Below are positions 44,650 to 57,111 of a DNA stretch of 64,000 nucleotides, piece after piece. Under the pieces are notes generated by a model that made no database searches, had not been told where the DNA came from, and saw only the letters and a program-made list of their open reading frames with translations. Both the position numbers and the translations under genes were made by a program. Location of the stretch: contig CM051456.1 of the NCBI GenBank assembly GCA_028274465.1, forward strand, positions 98,113,050 to 98,177,049, written 5' to 3'. The DNA comes from Plantago ovata (Eukaryota > Streptophyta > Magnoliopsida > Lamiales > Plantaginaceae). The first letter of the stretch is position 1, and each line of letters opens with the position of its first letter.

Positions 44650-46157
44650 ATGATAGTGTATATGTCCTAGAGACAGTCTTTATTAAGGGCATGCATCCCT
44701 TATTAAGGACATATATGTACTATTACACAGGTCAACGTAATATGATATATGTTTGTTTGTTTGACTATTGAGTATCGCTTTCTTATTTAGATTACACCAG
44801 ACATACAGCATGTCATATCTCTATTCATGTCTGTATTGATATCAAACATGTCCCCTCGGATAGATGACCTATCACACAGATAGTGGGAGCTATGTGAGTT
44901 ATCATCTATCCCAAACTCTCCCTAGTCGAGGTTCATCTCGGATGTAGAGGTCTGAATGAACCAGATGAGACTAGTATGCGTGGAGGTTATACTTGTTAGA
45001 GCAAGTGTGAGCCGATCCCACGACCACGGAACGGATTGTTAGACAATCTAGAAACGTTCCCATAACTCCGCATAATTGTTCGAAGGGTGATTACCGAACA
45101 ATGGATGTACCCACCGGAAACTCCCATCGATGTATACTCTACACCGAAGTGTCTATGGGAACTGGAAAGTTGTCGAAGTGATGCCAGTCTTCCTTTGGAC
45201 TTACAGCACTTTATCATCATATTTGTTGCCCCATATCCTTGGTGGACCCGTCAATGTCAGCTCTGAATAAGCAGTTGACCCAAGACACGATCTAGGATTA
45301 TGGCTACATACAAATGGGGATGATAAGTGATTTTTTGAAGGATTCATCTCTCATGTGTAGCACAGGAGAGCACAGCTCATAGTCGTTCATAGTTGTGATT
45401 GGTAAAACCGATGGCCAGCGTATCAATAGTATTATGATAGTTATAATAGATATTGGATTCACCAAGCAACTCACTGAAGACACCCATGGATGTATTATTG
45501 GAATAGACACTTCATCGATCCTAGATGCATTCGACTCAGTTAGATGAAGGGACGTTACCATCACCGCGTTGAGCGCAACAGACTTCACAACGAAAGGGTT
45601 TGCTTTGAGAAACCTCTCAAACGTCCTCATGTATTAACATTGCAAATGGAACCGTCTAGGAATTCCATTTTGCCTAGTCTAGGACTTGCTTAATACAATG
45701 AGGCCCTATGGGTCACACTACGTGGTGATTCAGCTTATCCGAATATCCTTGAAGATGGAATCGCAATTAATTTAGAATTAATTGTGATTGATGAATTATA
45801 ATTTATTTGGAATTAATTATAATAATATGTGGCACAATTAATAATTTGGAATTATTAATTGAATTGGCTGATTAATTGTATTTTATGTAAATACAATTAA
45901 AGATTATATTTTAGAAATATAATAGAGGTTTAATTTGAAAGGATATGTTAATTTAGAATTAATATATGTACATGGGCAAAATCTACTTGGAGTTTGAATT
46001 GCCTTAGAATTATAAGTGGGTCCCAAAATCGCTGCGTACCCTAGGGGTAACTAATTGAATTGCCTTAGAATTATAATTGCTTGGAGTTTGAATTGCCTTA
46101 GAATTATAATTGATGCGTACCCTAGGGGTAACTCTGACCATATTTTCTCACAACCTA
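44645..46157. mobile_element. Solo LTR of an unidentified family inside C2
   Basis: Unit 44650-46152 (TGATAGTG to TTCTCACA, 1503 bp) with TSD ACCTA at 44645-44649 and 46153-46157. The right third is rich in AATTAATT-type inverted repeats, and near the end a block (CTTGGAGTTTGAATTGCC; GCGTACCCTAGGGGTAACT) is duplicated with an 80-95 bp period. No coding or internal region, so the superfamily cannot be told. Confidence 0.75.
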
Positions 46158-47384
46158 AACTTCAAGACGCTGAATAAGCTGTCTAAAAAGGCACTTGTAG
46201 TTGGATTACCTAAGGTTACTTTTAAGAAGGATGGTGTTTGCACTGCATGTCAGCAAGGTAATCAAACCAAAACTTCTTTGAAGAACAAGGCAGTACCGTC
46301 AACTACAAAACCTTTACAACTCTTGCACATGGACTTGTTTGAATCTTCCTCAACAAGCTATGCTGGTAAGATGTATGGTCTGGTGGTGGTGGATGATTAT
46401 TCAAGGTTCACTTGGGTAATTTTCATCAAACACAAGTCTGAAACAAGGACTGAAATACCTAACTTGCTGAATAAGCTCGAAGTCATGAAAAATGACAAGG
46501 TAAAAGTCATCAGAACAGACCATGGTTTTGAGTTTGTAAACCAGTACATAACTGAGTATTGCACTTCTAAAGGCATACAACATCAGTTATCCTCAGTAAG
46601 GAAACCTCAACAAAATGGTGTTGTTGAAATGAAGAATCGTACCCTTAAGGAAACAGCTAGAACAATGCTTGCTGACACTGAAATAAGTGAAGCCTATTGG
46701 GTTGAAGCGATTAATACCGCCTGCTATACTCAAAATAGATGTTTGATAACTAAGGAATACAACAGAACTCCCTATAAGTTATTTGTTGGAAGACCTCCTA
46801 ACATCACTCATCTAAGAGTATTTGGTTGCAAATACTTTGTTCTTAATAATGGTAGAGAATATTTAAGGACATTTCAACCAAAGGTAGATGAAGCGATATT
46901 TCTTGGCTACTCCTTACATAGAAAAGCTTATAGAATTTACAACAAAAGGGCACAAAAGATTGAAGAATCAGCGCATGTTGTATTCTATGAAAAGACACAA
47001 GGAGTTCCCGCTGAAGAAGAAATATCAGAATGTATGAAGAAACTACTCATACACGAGCAAAGAACTGAATCCAATGCTGGAAATGTCAAATCTATTGAAC
47101 TTAATGATGATTCTAACAATGACACTCCAACTACAATTCATGTCAAGATAAATGTAGTTCATGATAAGGAATTCCCGGCTAAAGACGCAATTTCTCCAGA
47201 TGTTGCTGAAACTACGCAACCTCCTGTGTTTGTTGACGAGTTATCTCAATCCAGGAATGTTGTACAAGTAGTTTCTGTTGAACCAATTCCAGTAGAGACA
47301 CAACCAGATACCAGTAGTACTGAACAAGTACATGTTGAAGAGTCACATGCTGAAACGCAAACATATCCAGATCCAAAGAGCTGA
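46153..47384 (+). pseudogene. Integrase of C2
   Basis: Zinc-binding end (CTACQQGNQTK), then the catalytic core: LLHMDLF (first D), VIRTDHGFEFVN (second D), PQQNGVVEMKNRT (E). Then the copia-type RVFGCKYF and KVDEAIFLGYS segments, followed by an acidic linker (to 47384). It joins element DNA to the target in the family's cycle. Broken with the rest of pol. Confidence 0.88.
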
Positions 47385-47559
47385 AAACCTGCTAACAAAT
47401 GGATTATAGATCATCCCTCTAAGAATATGATTGGTGATATTGACAAACGCCAAGTGAATAGATCCAAAGTATCTACCAATCAAGAACTTGTTGTAGAAGC
47501 AATTGTTGTTGAGGTAGAAGCTTTGTTCTCTTGCTTTGTTTCAGAAATTGAGCTCAAAA

Positions 47560-48128
47560 CCATAGAAGAATCTTTAAAGAATTCTGAATGGATCAAGACA
47601 ATGCAAGAAGAACTGGATCAATTTGAAAGGAACAAAGTCTGTTGAAGGAAAGAAAGCAATTGGTACAAAGTGGATGTTCAGAAACAAGCTGAGTGAGTCT
47701 GGAGAAGTAACAAGGAGCAAAGCACGTTTAGTTGCTCAAGGTTATTGCCATACTGAAGGATTGCATAATGATGAGTCTTATGCACCAGTTGCAAGATTCG
47801 ATGCTATTAGACTTTTCTTAGCATTTGCTGCTCATAATGAATTCATAGTTTATCAAATGGATGTTAAAAGTGCATTCCTAAATGGTGAACTTGCTGAAGA
47901 AGTCTATCTAGAACAACCCCTGGATTTGAACTTCCCTCAGAAACCAAGATGATATATAAGCTTCAGAAAGCTATATATGGTGTAAAGCAAGCACCTAGAG
48001 CTTGGTATGATACCTTAGCTAAATTCTTGCTAGACAATGGTTTCAAGAAGGGCGAAGTTGATAAAATGTTATTTACCATGAATCATGATGGTAAAATACT
48101 CTTAGTCAAGATTTATGTGGATGACTTA
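47560..48128 (+). pseudogene. Reverse transcriptase of C2, N-terminal part
   Basis: Copia RT blocks: IGTKWMFRNKLSESGEV, KARLVAQGY, YAPVARFDAIRLFLA, QMDVKSAFLNGELAEEVYLEQP, YGVKQAPRAWYDTLA and IYVDDL. The catalytic YVDD is at 48114-48125; A5 starts at 48129. Broken. Confidence 0.9.
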
Positions 48129-49837
48129 TGACATTGTTTTTTACACTATCTTTCGGGTCTTTTTCACCAATTTAGCTATCCTCTTGCATGAATTTTAGTG
48201 CATTTTGTTAGTATAGTGTCACGTTTCCATTTTCTTTGATATTTTCAGGATTTAGGTGAAAATCGCACTTTTGGATATGAATCATGGTGAAAAATTGAAG
48301 TTTTGGTGCAATGAGATAACCCGTGGTGTGTCAAGGAGTACCGGGACATGTTTCCAGGCCAAAAGACCAAGTTTCGGAGCTCAAAACCATGCCCAAGGCC
48401 AAAATCGAAGACCCGGAGGAAGAAAAGGCACGGGCAACTCTCTTCCCGTGCCAGGCGCACCGCCTGGTGTCCGGCGGTCCGCCTGGGAGCGTCCGACAGA
48501 TCATTTGGAGCTTAAACCCTAGAGCTTGTTCTAGGTATTTTTTCTCTTAGAACTACTTTTTCTTAGCAATTTGGAGCACCAAGGTAGAGATTCGGACATC
48601 TTTTGATCTCATCTTGCTAGAAACTTGTGAGTTTATCCATTCACCGGAGATTGACAACCCTTGGTGGTAACTTTGTATCTCACCTTTTTCAATATTCTAT
48701 CTTCCAATACAATGATGTTTTCATATATGATTGCTTGTGTTGATTTAGATTTTGATATGAGTAGCTAAGTTTCTAGCTGGTGATACTATGTTCCAGCAGC
48801 TTAAGAATCACATGTTCCAGCATCTTAAGAATCACATGTTCCAGCAGCTTCCGAAGTTCTACGGGTTGGCTAGGGAGGATGTTATGGGATTCTTGAATGA
48901 CATCGAGGATTTCATCAACAATCTCCCAAGGCCTGGAGCAGGGATTACGGATGATGAGCTGAGGATGAAGGTCTTTGCATGGGGCTTGGTGATAAAACAA
49001 AGGCATGGTTAGGCTCTCTGGAAGTTGGGTAACTCGACCCCTGGGCTAAGGTGTTTTCTTCTTTTATGGAGAAATATTTTCCCCATACTCTGACTACCGT
49101 GCTGAAGGCGAAAATCAGTGGTTTCAAGCAAGACTATGATGAGACCATCTACACTGCTCTCGAGAGGTTCATGGACCTCATGAACAAGTGCCCACACCAT
49201 GGGATGGAACTTTTTGATCTTGTCCAACACTTCAACAATGGGCTCACTTATGAGAGACAACAGGTTGTAGATTTCCAGTGCCGTGGAAATATTTGGGAGG
49301 AGACCGCCGAAGATGTGTGGGCGTGTTTTGAAAGGCTCGCGAAGGGATCTCAGTTCAAGGATCCAAGGGGCATGAACACGAGGCGTGTAATTGAAGCTCC
49401 AACAAAACCCGAGGTGTGGTTGAATGGTGTGAGTGGGGAAAGGTTTGATGGCTTCGCCCATGAGATGAGGCAGGCTCTTAAGAGCTCGATGGGGCAGCCT
49501 GATTCCAATGAGGTTTGCAGGGTATGCAAGAACTATGGGCATGGGGCTCATATGTGTAGGTCTGATCTAGCAAACGATGGTGTTTATTGGGTAGAAGCAG
49601 GAGAAGAAGAGGTGTTTGCTGCAGAATTTGGGGAGGCTAGCTGTGGGCAAGATGGTAGGAATCCGCGTGGAGGATATTGGAAGAAGGGGTTCCGAAGCAA
49701 CCAAGGTTATGCACCTCAAAACCAGACCTATGGACCTAACCAAGACCGTAGTAATCTCAACTACGGTAATGATCATTGTGAAAACCCTACTCCTAGTACC
49801 GAAGCACCTAAGTCCAAGTCAGCTGCTCTCTTAGACA
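48129..49837 (+). mobile_element. A5: rearranged Athila-like remnant
   Basis: Parts: an LTR portion (48129 to about 48790, TGACATTG start, CACCAATTTAGCTATCCTCT block, GC-rich CCAGGCGCACCGCC), then a gag portion (about 48791-49837). It is a diverged member closer to A4 than to A1-A3. Primer site and leader are not seen. The right end is cut by A4 at 49838. Several breaks. Confidence 0.75.
48791..49837 (+). pseudogene. gag of A5
   Basis: Athila-type gag: LPKFYGLAREDVMGFLNDIEDF, YDETIYTALERFMDLMNKCPH, VQHFNNGL, zinc knuckle CRVCKNYGHGAHMC. It opens with a 24-bp tandem repeat (48791-48814, 48815-48838 and a partial third copy), giving FQQLKNHM-type repeats. Broken. Confidence 0.8.
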
Positions 49838-51029
49838 TGATGAAGCGAGATTGTCAAACTCAATTAATCAGATAAATTTGTTTTTAGCCAAAGGCAATTC
49901 ACAACTACAACGAAAACCAAGGCACGTATTGTAGAAGTAAAATAACCTCGAGTGTCGATCTCTAAGGACTATAACTAGCTTTATCTAATTTAACTTAAAC
50001 TATAAACTCAACAAACGACCCAGCACAAATTTTCTTATCAATAATAATTGAAGTTAGCGATAGTATGATCATTCAAAGCATCAGGTTAATAATCATGCAT
50101 GAAGTACTTGAACGTTTGCATAGAAATCTAAGATCATGAATTGTCCAATGTGTTCCGTTCAATTCAACACTACGAAGATAGAGGGCTTAGATAGATCACA
50201 GAAATAAAGCAATAAGTCAAGTCTGAATCGCGTTACAGCCAATCATGCATAATTAAGAACCCTAGCAAAGAAATCACATACTATCACCAACGATAGATTT
50301 AACTACTCATAGATAAATTACAATTAACAAGAACCAAAGAAAGATCGAATGAAAACATGTTGAAAGAGATAAATAAAAGTAGAAAAATCGTGAGATACAA
50401 TGTTACCAACGAAGGTTGTCAATCTCCGAAGAATTGCTAACTCACAAGCAAGAATTGAGAAACAACGAGGTCCAATTGCTATGCTTAATCCTCCAAATTG
50501 ATAAGAAAAAGAGTCTCCTATATGCTAAGAATTTCCAAAACAGACTCTGGAGAATTTGTCTCTCAAAATAATGTGGAAAAGTATGAAAAATGTAGAGAAT
50601 GGGGCAACTATATATAATGTTCGGAATAGCACGGGGCGAACCGCCCCAGACGCCGGGCGATTTGCCCCACGTCCCATGCGATTCGCCTAGGACGTCCAGA
50701 CCAACTTCAGCGAGATTTTAGTCTTCTTTTCCTTTTCGGACTCGGATTTTGCCTTGTAGTGACCTTTAAGCCTTGAAACTCGTCCCCTAGGCCTCAAATC
50801 TCATCCGGAACCTTCTAGATACTCCACGAATGTCATCGAAACACCAAAACCTAAAACATCAATATTGCCCATAAAAACACGTTTTTCACCTAAAACATAA
50901 AAAATGCAAAGAAAAGGGAAACGTGACACTATTCTAATAAAATGCACTAAAATATAAGCTAAATTAACCTAGATGATAGCTAAATTGGTGAAAAATACTC
51001 GAATGAAAGTGTAAAATACATGTTCATCA
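49838..51029 (-). repeat. 3' LTR of A4 (left)
   Basis: TGATGAAGCGAG to ATGTTCATCA, 1192 bp. GC palindromes at 50632-50700 beside a TATATATA box (about 50610-50617). Confidence 0.88.
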
Positions 51030-52398
51030 AACTCCCAAAATCGAACCTTTGCCTGTCCTCAAGCAACTAGCTAGACTCTAATGCAAAAAACCAATGCAAC
51101 ACACAAATGGAGTCTCATGCCAAATGAAATGAACTAATGTATTGAATCTATAAAAAACTTATGAACAAAGACCATACAAATCATAACATGGATATTGGTT
51201 GAAGAATGCCTCGATTGACTCATACACATTCACATATGCACTATGTTAAACAAGATAGTCTCTCGTAACATTCTCGACCTGGACCTAGTCAGTGACGACG
51301 TAATGAAACATGTTAAAATACGAATGGTTGTCCTGTGTCTATGAAACTGAGGACTTACTACTGTTCACCAAGTTAAGACTTTTCCTCAAAGAGGTTGACC
51401 AATACTGGCTCTCATCAAACGAAGGAGGGTTCCCTAAAAGTTCACACTCCCCTATTCTACCCATCTCTCAAGCAAAGTCATAAACTAATCACCACTTCCT
51501 GAATGGCAGGACGAGGGTGGTCTAGAACAAATGACACTCAAACAATCAAAAGACAAATTACAACTCGATTACTAACATTACAAGAATTGAAAAACGAGAC
51601 AAACACTTTTCTAAACTGCTTTTTGGATTTCTTTGGACCCTTCTTTGCTTTTTTGGGGTCTCTTTTTTCTTTTTTTTCTTTTTTCTTTTTCCTGGAATTT
51701 TTTCTCTTTTTTTTTCTCTTTTTTTTATATATAGCCAGCAGTAGCACAACGAAAAAGAAATTACAATGACTCACAAACGACCTCCCCAAACCTATTCGAA
51801 AGAATAGGTTGCAAACAAAGGATCACACAATCTCACACTACCTCCTTCCTAGGCATTTAGCAATCTCAAATCAAGGTGAAGACTTGTTGCCTCTTAGGTA
51901 TATAATTACACGGGAAAACAACCACAAGACTCTAACATGCATCATCCTATTATAAAGGCCTTCGTGAACCGCATTAGAGAAAACACCACTAAGTGATGTC
52001 GAGAGTACCAAGCTTAGCTAAGTGCAAACATAAATGTGACAAGCCAAGCGAGAAAAACCTCAAACAAATTCATAGAGATGAAACGCATGGTCAATTGTCA
52101 TAAATAGTTAATCTACCCAATAAAAAAGTTCAAAAAATTTGACAATAAACTCCACATAAAAACATGCAAAACTATACTAGGATGAATGTAGTGTATGCAA
52201 CTAAATTACTAGGAAAGCGATAAACGTGCAAATGCTAATGCAAACGAATTTCAACAAAATACAAGGTACTGTACTCAAACTACCAATGCCATGCTCCAAA
52301 CTAGCAACAATTGTTCACTTAAATCCCATCCCCCCTCATGAAACTAAAGCTAGTCCCTAGCAATAAGAGAATGAGGAAATAAGAAGTGATACTAGATG
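51030..52398 (-). other. Noncoding 3' internal region of A4
   Basis: Holds the PPT (51030-51047), a purine tract on the sense strand (about 51630-51731) and the hairpin CCTATTC-gaaa-GAATAGG (51791-51808). Co-linear with the corresponding parts of A1-A3, with one hairpin fewer. Confidence 0.7.
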
Positions 52399-53368
52399 TT
52401 ACCGAGTCGTTTGGCCTCGGTCGGCTGAGTGCACAGGATGTAAGGTATTGAGATTGCTCGAGGGCCCTTGTTGGTGATCATCGGAGCCCGTGGTAGTGGT
52501 GGTGGTTCTACTAACAGATCGAATAGGGCCAACTCCTCCATCAGTATTCATGGATTCCTCATTGTCCCTATTGTCTTCATTGTTACCATCATCACCATTA
52601 GAAGAATTGCGTTGTCGAAGAGAAGCCTCAAGATTAGCCGCTGCAGCTATGGGGTTTTCCATCCGGTATCTCTTTAATAGCCCGTGAATTGTTGAAGGGG
52701 AAAGAGCCGTGCTCTTAGAGTCTCCCTCACCAATGTCCTCTACCCCATGGAACTTACAGTAAGCTGTGATGAGACTCTGAAACACAGAGGTTTTCTTCTT
52801 CTTTGCCCAATGTCGCCCACATTCTTCACGGTTGATGCTCCCGATGTCTATATGGTGCTCCCTCAATGAGCAGTCGAGGAGCACCCCAAAGAAGGGCTTA
52901 GTGTCCATGTCATTATGTTTTGGAATCAAGTTAGCGATACGGAAATTCATCACCACTGTCGACTCAAGACTAAATCTGTTGTGATGAGGCCGCCCCGGTT
53001 GCTTCCTAGTCTCTCGAACCTTGCATTCCCTGTGGTAGATTTCTGCCGTGATATTGCTTCCGATCCCTTTAGTGGTACGTGAATAGACATAAGAATGGTC
53101 ACTCCCCGTGAATTCTCATTCCACCATATGGATAAAGCGCGAAGTTGATGAAAAAAGTCCATTGCTCGAACACACCTCTAACGAGATCACTCTCCTTCTC
53201 TTGAAGATTAGTATACCCAACATAGAACTCATGGAGAACTTCCTTGTCAAACCCTTCGACATCGTTGGAATCGAACCACCTCCAATACCTCATTGTAGCC
53301 AAACATAAGTGCTCCTCTCTCTTTGAGGCATGGTTCCTACAAACATCCATTAGTACCTCATACAACAA
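52399..53368 (-). pseudogene. Accessory ORF of A4 (Transposase_32-like)
   Basis: Best readable copy of the accessory protein. First part (53099-53368): VCRNHASKREEH, YWRWFDSNDVEGFD. Second part (52399-52956): FRIANLIPKHNDMDTK, LLDCSLREHHIDIGSINREE, VFQSLITAYCKFHGVE, then a Ser/Asn/Asp/Thr-rich tail. The middle resembles plant 'putative plant transposon protein' sequences. Retained as a coding-like region in all A copies. About two or three breaks. Confidence 0.55.
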
Positions 53369-54375
53369 AAAGCTTCATGCATATGCAAATGCAAGAGCGA
53401 AACAAACTAGTAACTACATCATCACGCCTAATCTTCAAAACACCAAGTCTAATCTAGCTACCATAATCCAACGTATCAACATATCATAATATGTAACATA
53501 TCTCAATCAAGCTTTATGCTAGATAACTAGTAACCTCAAATCATAAGATTCATTCAAACCATAGTACTCAAAAAATTCACCAAAAAGTCTCAAACCCCGT
53601 CAATCAAGTGTTCTACCAACATGTCTACCTTTATCGTACCAATAATCTCATCATATAACATGGAATTAAAGAAAAGAAGCAATGCAAAACGAGACATAGA
53701 CATCAAGTAAGCGAAATTCCCAATTTATCAACCCAAGCAAAAATGAGCAAGCAATTGGTAATGAAAATTGATTCTAATCACATAAAAAATCAACCCATAC
53801 ATTATATAAGCTCAATTGAAGCATAAATAAAAAAAAAACCAAATTTGAAAAATTAGGGTTCATGTGAAGTTACCTCAGATCTGAAAAACAAATGAACTAG
53901 GATGAAAGTTGTTCGGATAGAATTAAAGAGCACGTAATGGGCTTCGATTGAAGCTAAAGAACACCAAATTTGATGGAGAATTGAAGGATTTATGGAAGAA
54001 AGAAGATTTTTTGAGTTTTTGGGTGTTTTGGAGTAAGAGGGGTGAAGAAGATGAGAGAATGAGTATTTGGGGGAGAAATCCCGCTTTTCTACTATCTCAA
54101 AACGGGGGGCGAATCGCCCCACTCTCTGGCAGTGGGGGACGATTCGCCCCACATATGGGGCGATTCGCCCCCCACCTCCAGAGGTGGGGAGATGAAATTT
54201 TTCGAAAATAGTTCAGTTTTTATCCCCGAAAACCATTCTCCTCATAAAAACACTTGAAAAAATTCACTCAAACATAAACATAAGCACAAAACATCACATA
54301 AACGAACAAATCCATATAAAGAAAAGCAAATTGTTCTATGTATGAATGCATGCAATGCAATAAAGCGATAAAAAC
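53369..54375 (-). other. Spacer between gag-protease and accessory ORF of A4
   Basis: AT-rich DNA without a supported gene, except for the GC-palindrome block at 54105-54180 (GGGGCGAATCGCCCC-type units). Confidence 0.6.
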
Positions 54376-54393
54376 TCCGGGTTGCCTCCCGGA
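54376..54393 (-). repeat. Conserved GGAGGCAACC hairpin of A4
   Basis: Sense strand TCCGGGAGGCAACCCGGA, perfect stem. Same place as in A2 and A3. Confidence 0.7.
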
Positions 54394-54405
54394 TAGCGCC
54401 ATTGT

Positions 54406-56580
54406 TTATAGTCTTTGACTCGACTTCTTCTTTTTTAGGGTACTAGACTTCCCTTTCATGGATATTTTCCTCATGCCACGAACCTGTGAATGAGAATGAA
54501 TATAGACAGCAAGACCAAAGTAGTTAATTGTGTGAGAAGCATTGAAGTGAATATTTGGATCAGATATGGCTCGCAACACATGTTGCTTGCCATCCACCTA
54601 ATTGGTGCAAGTTCTTCGGTAGATGTCTATCACGGAGCGTAGCTTAGTCAGGAACGTTCGCCCCAAGATAACAACATCCCCCATCCCAGGTGTAGACACC
54701 GACATAACTACAAAGTTCGTGTACACAGAAGCTTCACCAATCTTAACCAATACGTTCTTCACAACGCCTTCGGGTCTCACAAAGGATCCATCCGCCAGTT
54801 GCACAATTGCCTTATGCTCAGATAGTTTTCCAAGGCCACTCTTCTCAAACACATTCATTGGGAGCACAGTAGAGTAAGATCCCGTATCTAGTGTAGCACG
54901 AACATCTTCAAGTTCACCAATCCCAACCTTAACATCGCAACTCTCAGGAATTGGATCGGGATCCTCTTGCTCCTCTTCACTCGCATCAAATCCAAGGTCC
55001 TTCTCTTCTTCCTTGGCTAGTGGAGGTTCTCCATCCTTGCAACACTCACATTTAGCAACCTTCTTGATGGTGATTTCAACAGGAAGATCACCCACCAAGG
55101 TAATAGACATCGATTTCTCAGTGTTGCTAGGCAACTTCCCGTGCTCCCGACTCGCTCCACGGTCAATTAACTCTTTCATCTTTTGATGGGCAAGCCTAGT
55201 GCTCTCTTCCAAACGATCCAGCCTCGCCCTAGTCTTCTCAGAATCTTCTTCATAACGCTTAAGAAAACCTTGGGTGTGATCAACCATTTTCTGCAAGTTT
55301 TCCATGAGTAGAGCCGTTTTCGACTTCGATTGCTCCTTGGGAGTGGGATTTTCGCAGTGATCATTACCATAGCTAAGCTTACAACGGTCTTGGTTAGGGC
55401 CATAAGTTTGGCTAGCCGGTGCATATCCTTGATTGTTTCGGAACCCTCTTCTCCAAAATCCACCTCGAGGATTCCTACCATCTTGTCCATAGTTAGCTTC
55501 TTGAATACCAAATTCCGCAGCAAAAGCTTCCTCTTCGCTTCCTTGAACCCAATTGCCATCATCATATGCAAGCTCCGATCTACACATATGAGCTCCATGC
55601 CCATAGTTCTTGCATATTCCGCAAACTTCATTCGACATAGATGTTTCAACGGAGCTCTTGAGGACTTGTTTCAACTCATTGGTAAAGCACTCGAATCGAT
55701 CACCATTCCCCCCATACATAGGGGCATCCTGAGTAGGTGGAGCTTCAAGTCCACGTCTCCTAACCATTGCTCTTGGATCCTTGAATTGCGAACCCTTAGC
55801 AAGCATTTCGAAAACCTCCTAAACGGCTTCCGCGGTTTCTTCCCAAATATTGCCACGGCATTGGAAATGCACCACTTGCTGATTCTCAAAGGTTAATCCA
55901 TTGTAGAAGTGTTGGACAAGATCCGAAAGCTCAAAACCATGGTGAGGGCACTTGTTCATGAGGTCTTGGAACCTCTCAAACGCGGTGTAGATGGTCTCAT
56001 CATAGTCTTGTTTGAATCCAGTTATTTCCTCCTTGAGCGCGGTAGTCAATGTGTGAGGAAAGTATTTCTCCATGAATGCTGAAAAAACCTTTGCCCAAGT
56101 GTCAAGGGAACCCGCCGGTAGAGAACTCAACCATGCCTTGGCCTTGTCGCCAAGCCCCATAGACAAAACCTTCATTCTCAACTCATCCGCTGTTATTTCA
56201 GCTACGGGTCGTGGAAGTTGGTTGACGAAGTCATCGATATCATGCAAGTACCCCATCACGTCTTCCCTAGCCAAGCCATAGAACCTCGGAAGTTGCTGGA
56301 CCATGTGGTTTTTTATTTCCAGATCTCGAGTTGCAGACGAAAGAACAATCGCCGGTCCCCTCATACGATCCTTGGCGGGTTGAACCCATGATTTCAGTGG
56401 TCTAGCTTCTGCCATTACGACGATTTCTTCAAAAAGACTGTGTAGAGATTCAGAGAAATCGATATCCTCTATTTCCTCTAGTTCATGTCGTCGAAGTAGT
56501 CGCCTTCTTTGGTGGTAGACTCTGTCGATTTCAGTGATTGGTTCAGCAAGCGGTGTTCCTCTAGATCGTGTACTTTGCAT
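54406..56580 (-). pseudogene. gag-protease of A4
   Basis: Same domains as A2: MQSTRSRGTPLAEP start, gag core (GLGDKAKAWLSSLPAGS, YDETIYTAFERFQDLMNK), zinc knuckle CGICKNYGHGAHMC, coiled-coil-like linker, protease LDTGSYSTVLPMNVF and the LGRTFLTKLRSVIDIY block. About one or two breaks. Confidence 0.87.
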
Positions 56581-56699
56581 ACACTATCTGTAACAAGCAA
56601 AGAAAAGAGTATCAAGAGAGATCAAATTAACTAAACTACTAAAACTAGGAATTGAATACTGAAAATATAAATAATCTCAACAGAAAAAAGGAGTATTGT

Positions 56700-56716
56700 C
56701 CCCGGCAACGACGCCA
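56700..56716 (-). other. Primer-binding site of A4
   Basis: Sense strand TGGCGTCGTTGCCGGGG, tRNA-Asp type with one mismatch, three bases from the LTR. Confidence 0.85.
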
Positions 56717-56719
56717 ATT

Positions 56720-57111
56720 TGATGAAGCAAGATTGTCAGACTCAATTAATCAAATAAATTTGTTTTTAGCCAAAGGCAATTCACAACTACAACGAAATCC
56801 AAGGCACGTAGTGTAGAAGTAAAATAACCTCGAGTGTCGATCTCTAAGGACTATAACTAGCTTTATCTAATTTAACTTAAACTATAAACTTAACAAACGA
56901 CTCAGCACAGATTTTCTTATCAATAATAATGGAAGTTAGCGATAGTATGATCATTCAAAGCATCAGGTTAATAATCATGCATGAAGTATTTGAACGTTTG
57001 CATAGAAATCTAAGATCATGAATTGTCCAATGTGTTCCGTTCAATTCAACACTACGAAGATAGAGGGCTTAGATAGATCAAAGAAATAAAACAATAAGTC
57101 GAGTCTGAATC
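56720..57111 (-). repeat. 5' LTR of A4, visible part
   Basis: Matches the first ~390 bp of the left LTR of A4; cut by A3 at 57112 (expected TSD GAATC, 57107-57111). The remainder should lie beyond A3, outside the window. Confidence 0.87.

Larger units (their letters stand above)
38491..48128 (+). mobile_element. C2: copia (Sire-like) element, 5' two-thirds
   Basis: 5' LTR (38491-40009), primer site, leader, gag, protease, integrase and the first part of RT, in Ty1/copia order (integrase before RT). Two solo LTRs are nested in it (40125-41750 and 44650-46152). The Athila-like stack A5/A4/A3 begins right after the RT YVDD motif, so the rest of pol and the 3' LTR lie outside the window. Coding parts contain several breaks. 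C2 interrupts CX. Confidence 0.88.
49838..57111 (-). mobile_element. A4: Athila-like element, minus strand, 5' LTR interrupted by A3
   Basis: 3' LTR 49838-51029, PPT 51030-51047, noncoding 3' region with one hairpin and purine tract, accessory ORF (52399-53368), GC palindromes (54105-54180), hairpin (54376-54393), gag-protease (54406-56580), primer site (56700-56716), 5' LTR from 56720, interrupted by A3 at 57111. Inserted in A5 (left TSD AGACA expected at 49833-49837; partner outside). No RT or integrase. A distinct subfamily from A1-A3 by LTR sequence (TGATGAAGCGAG end). Confidence 0.87.
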
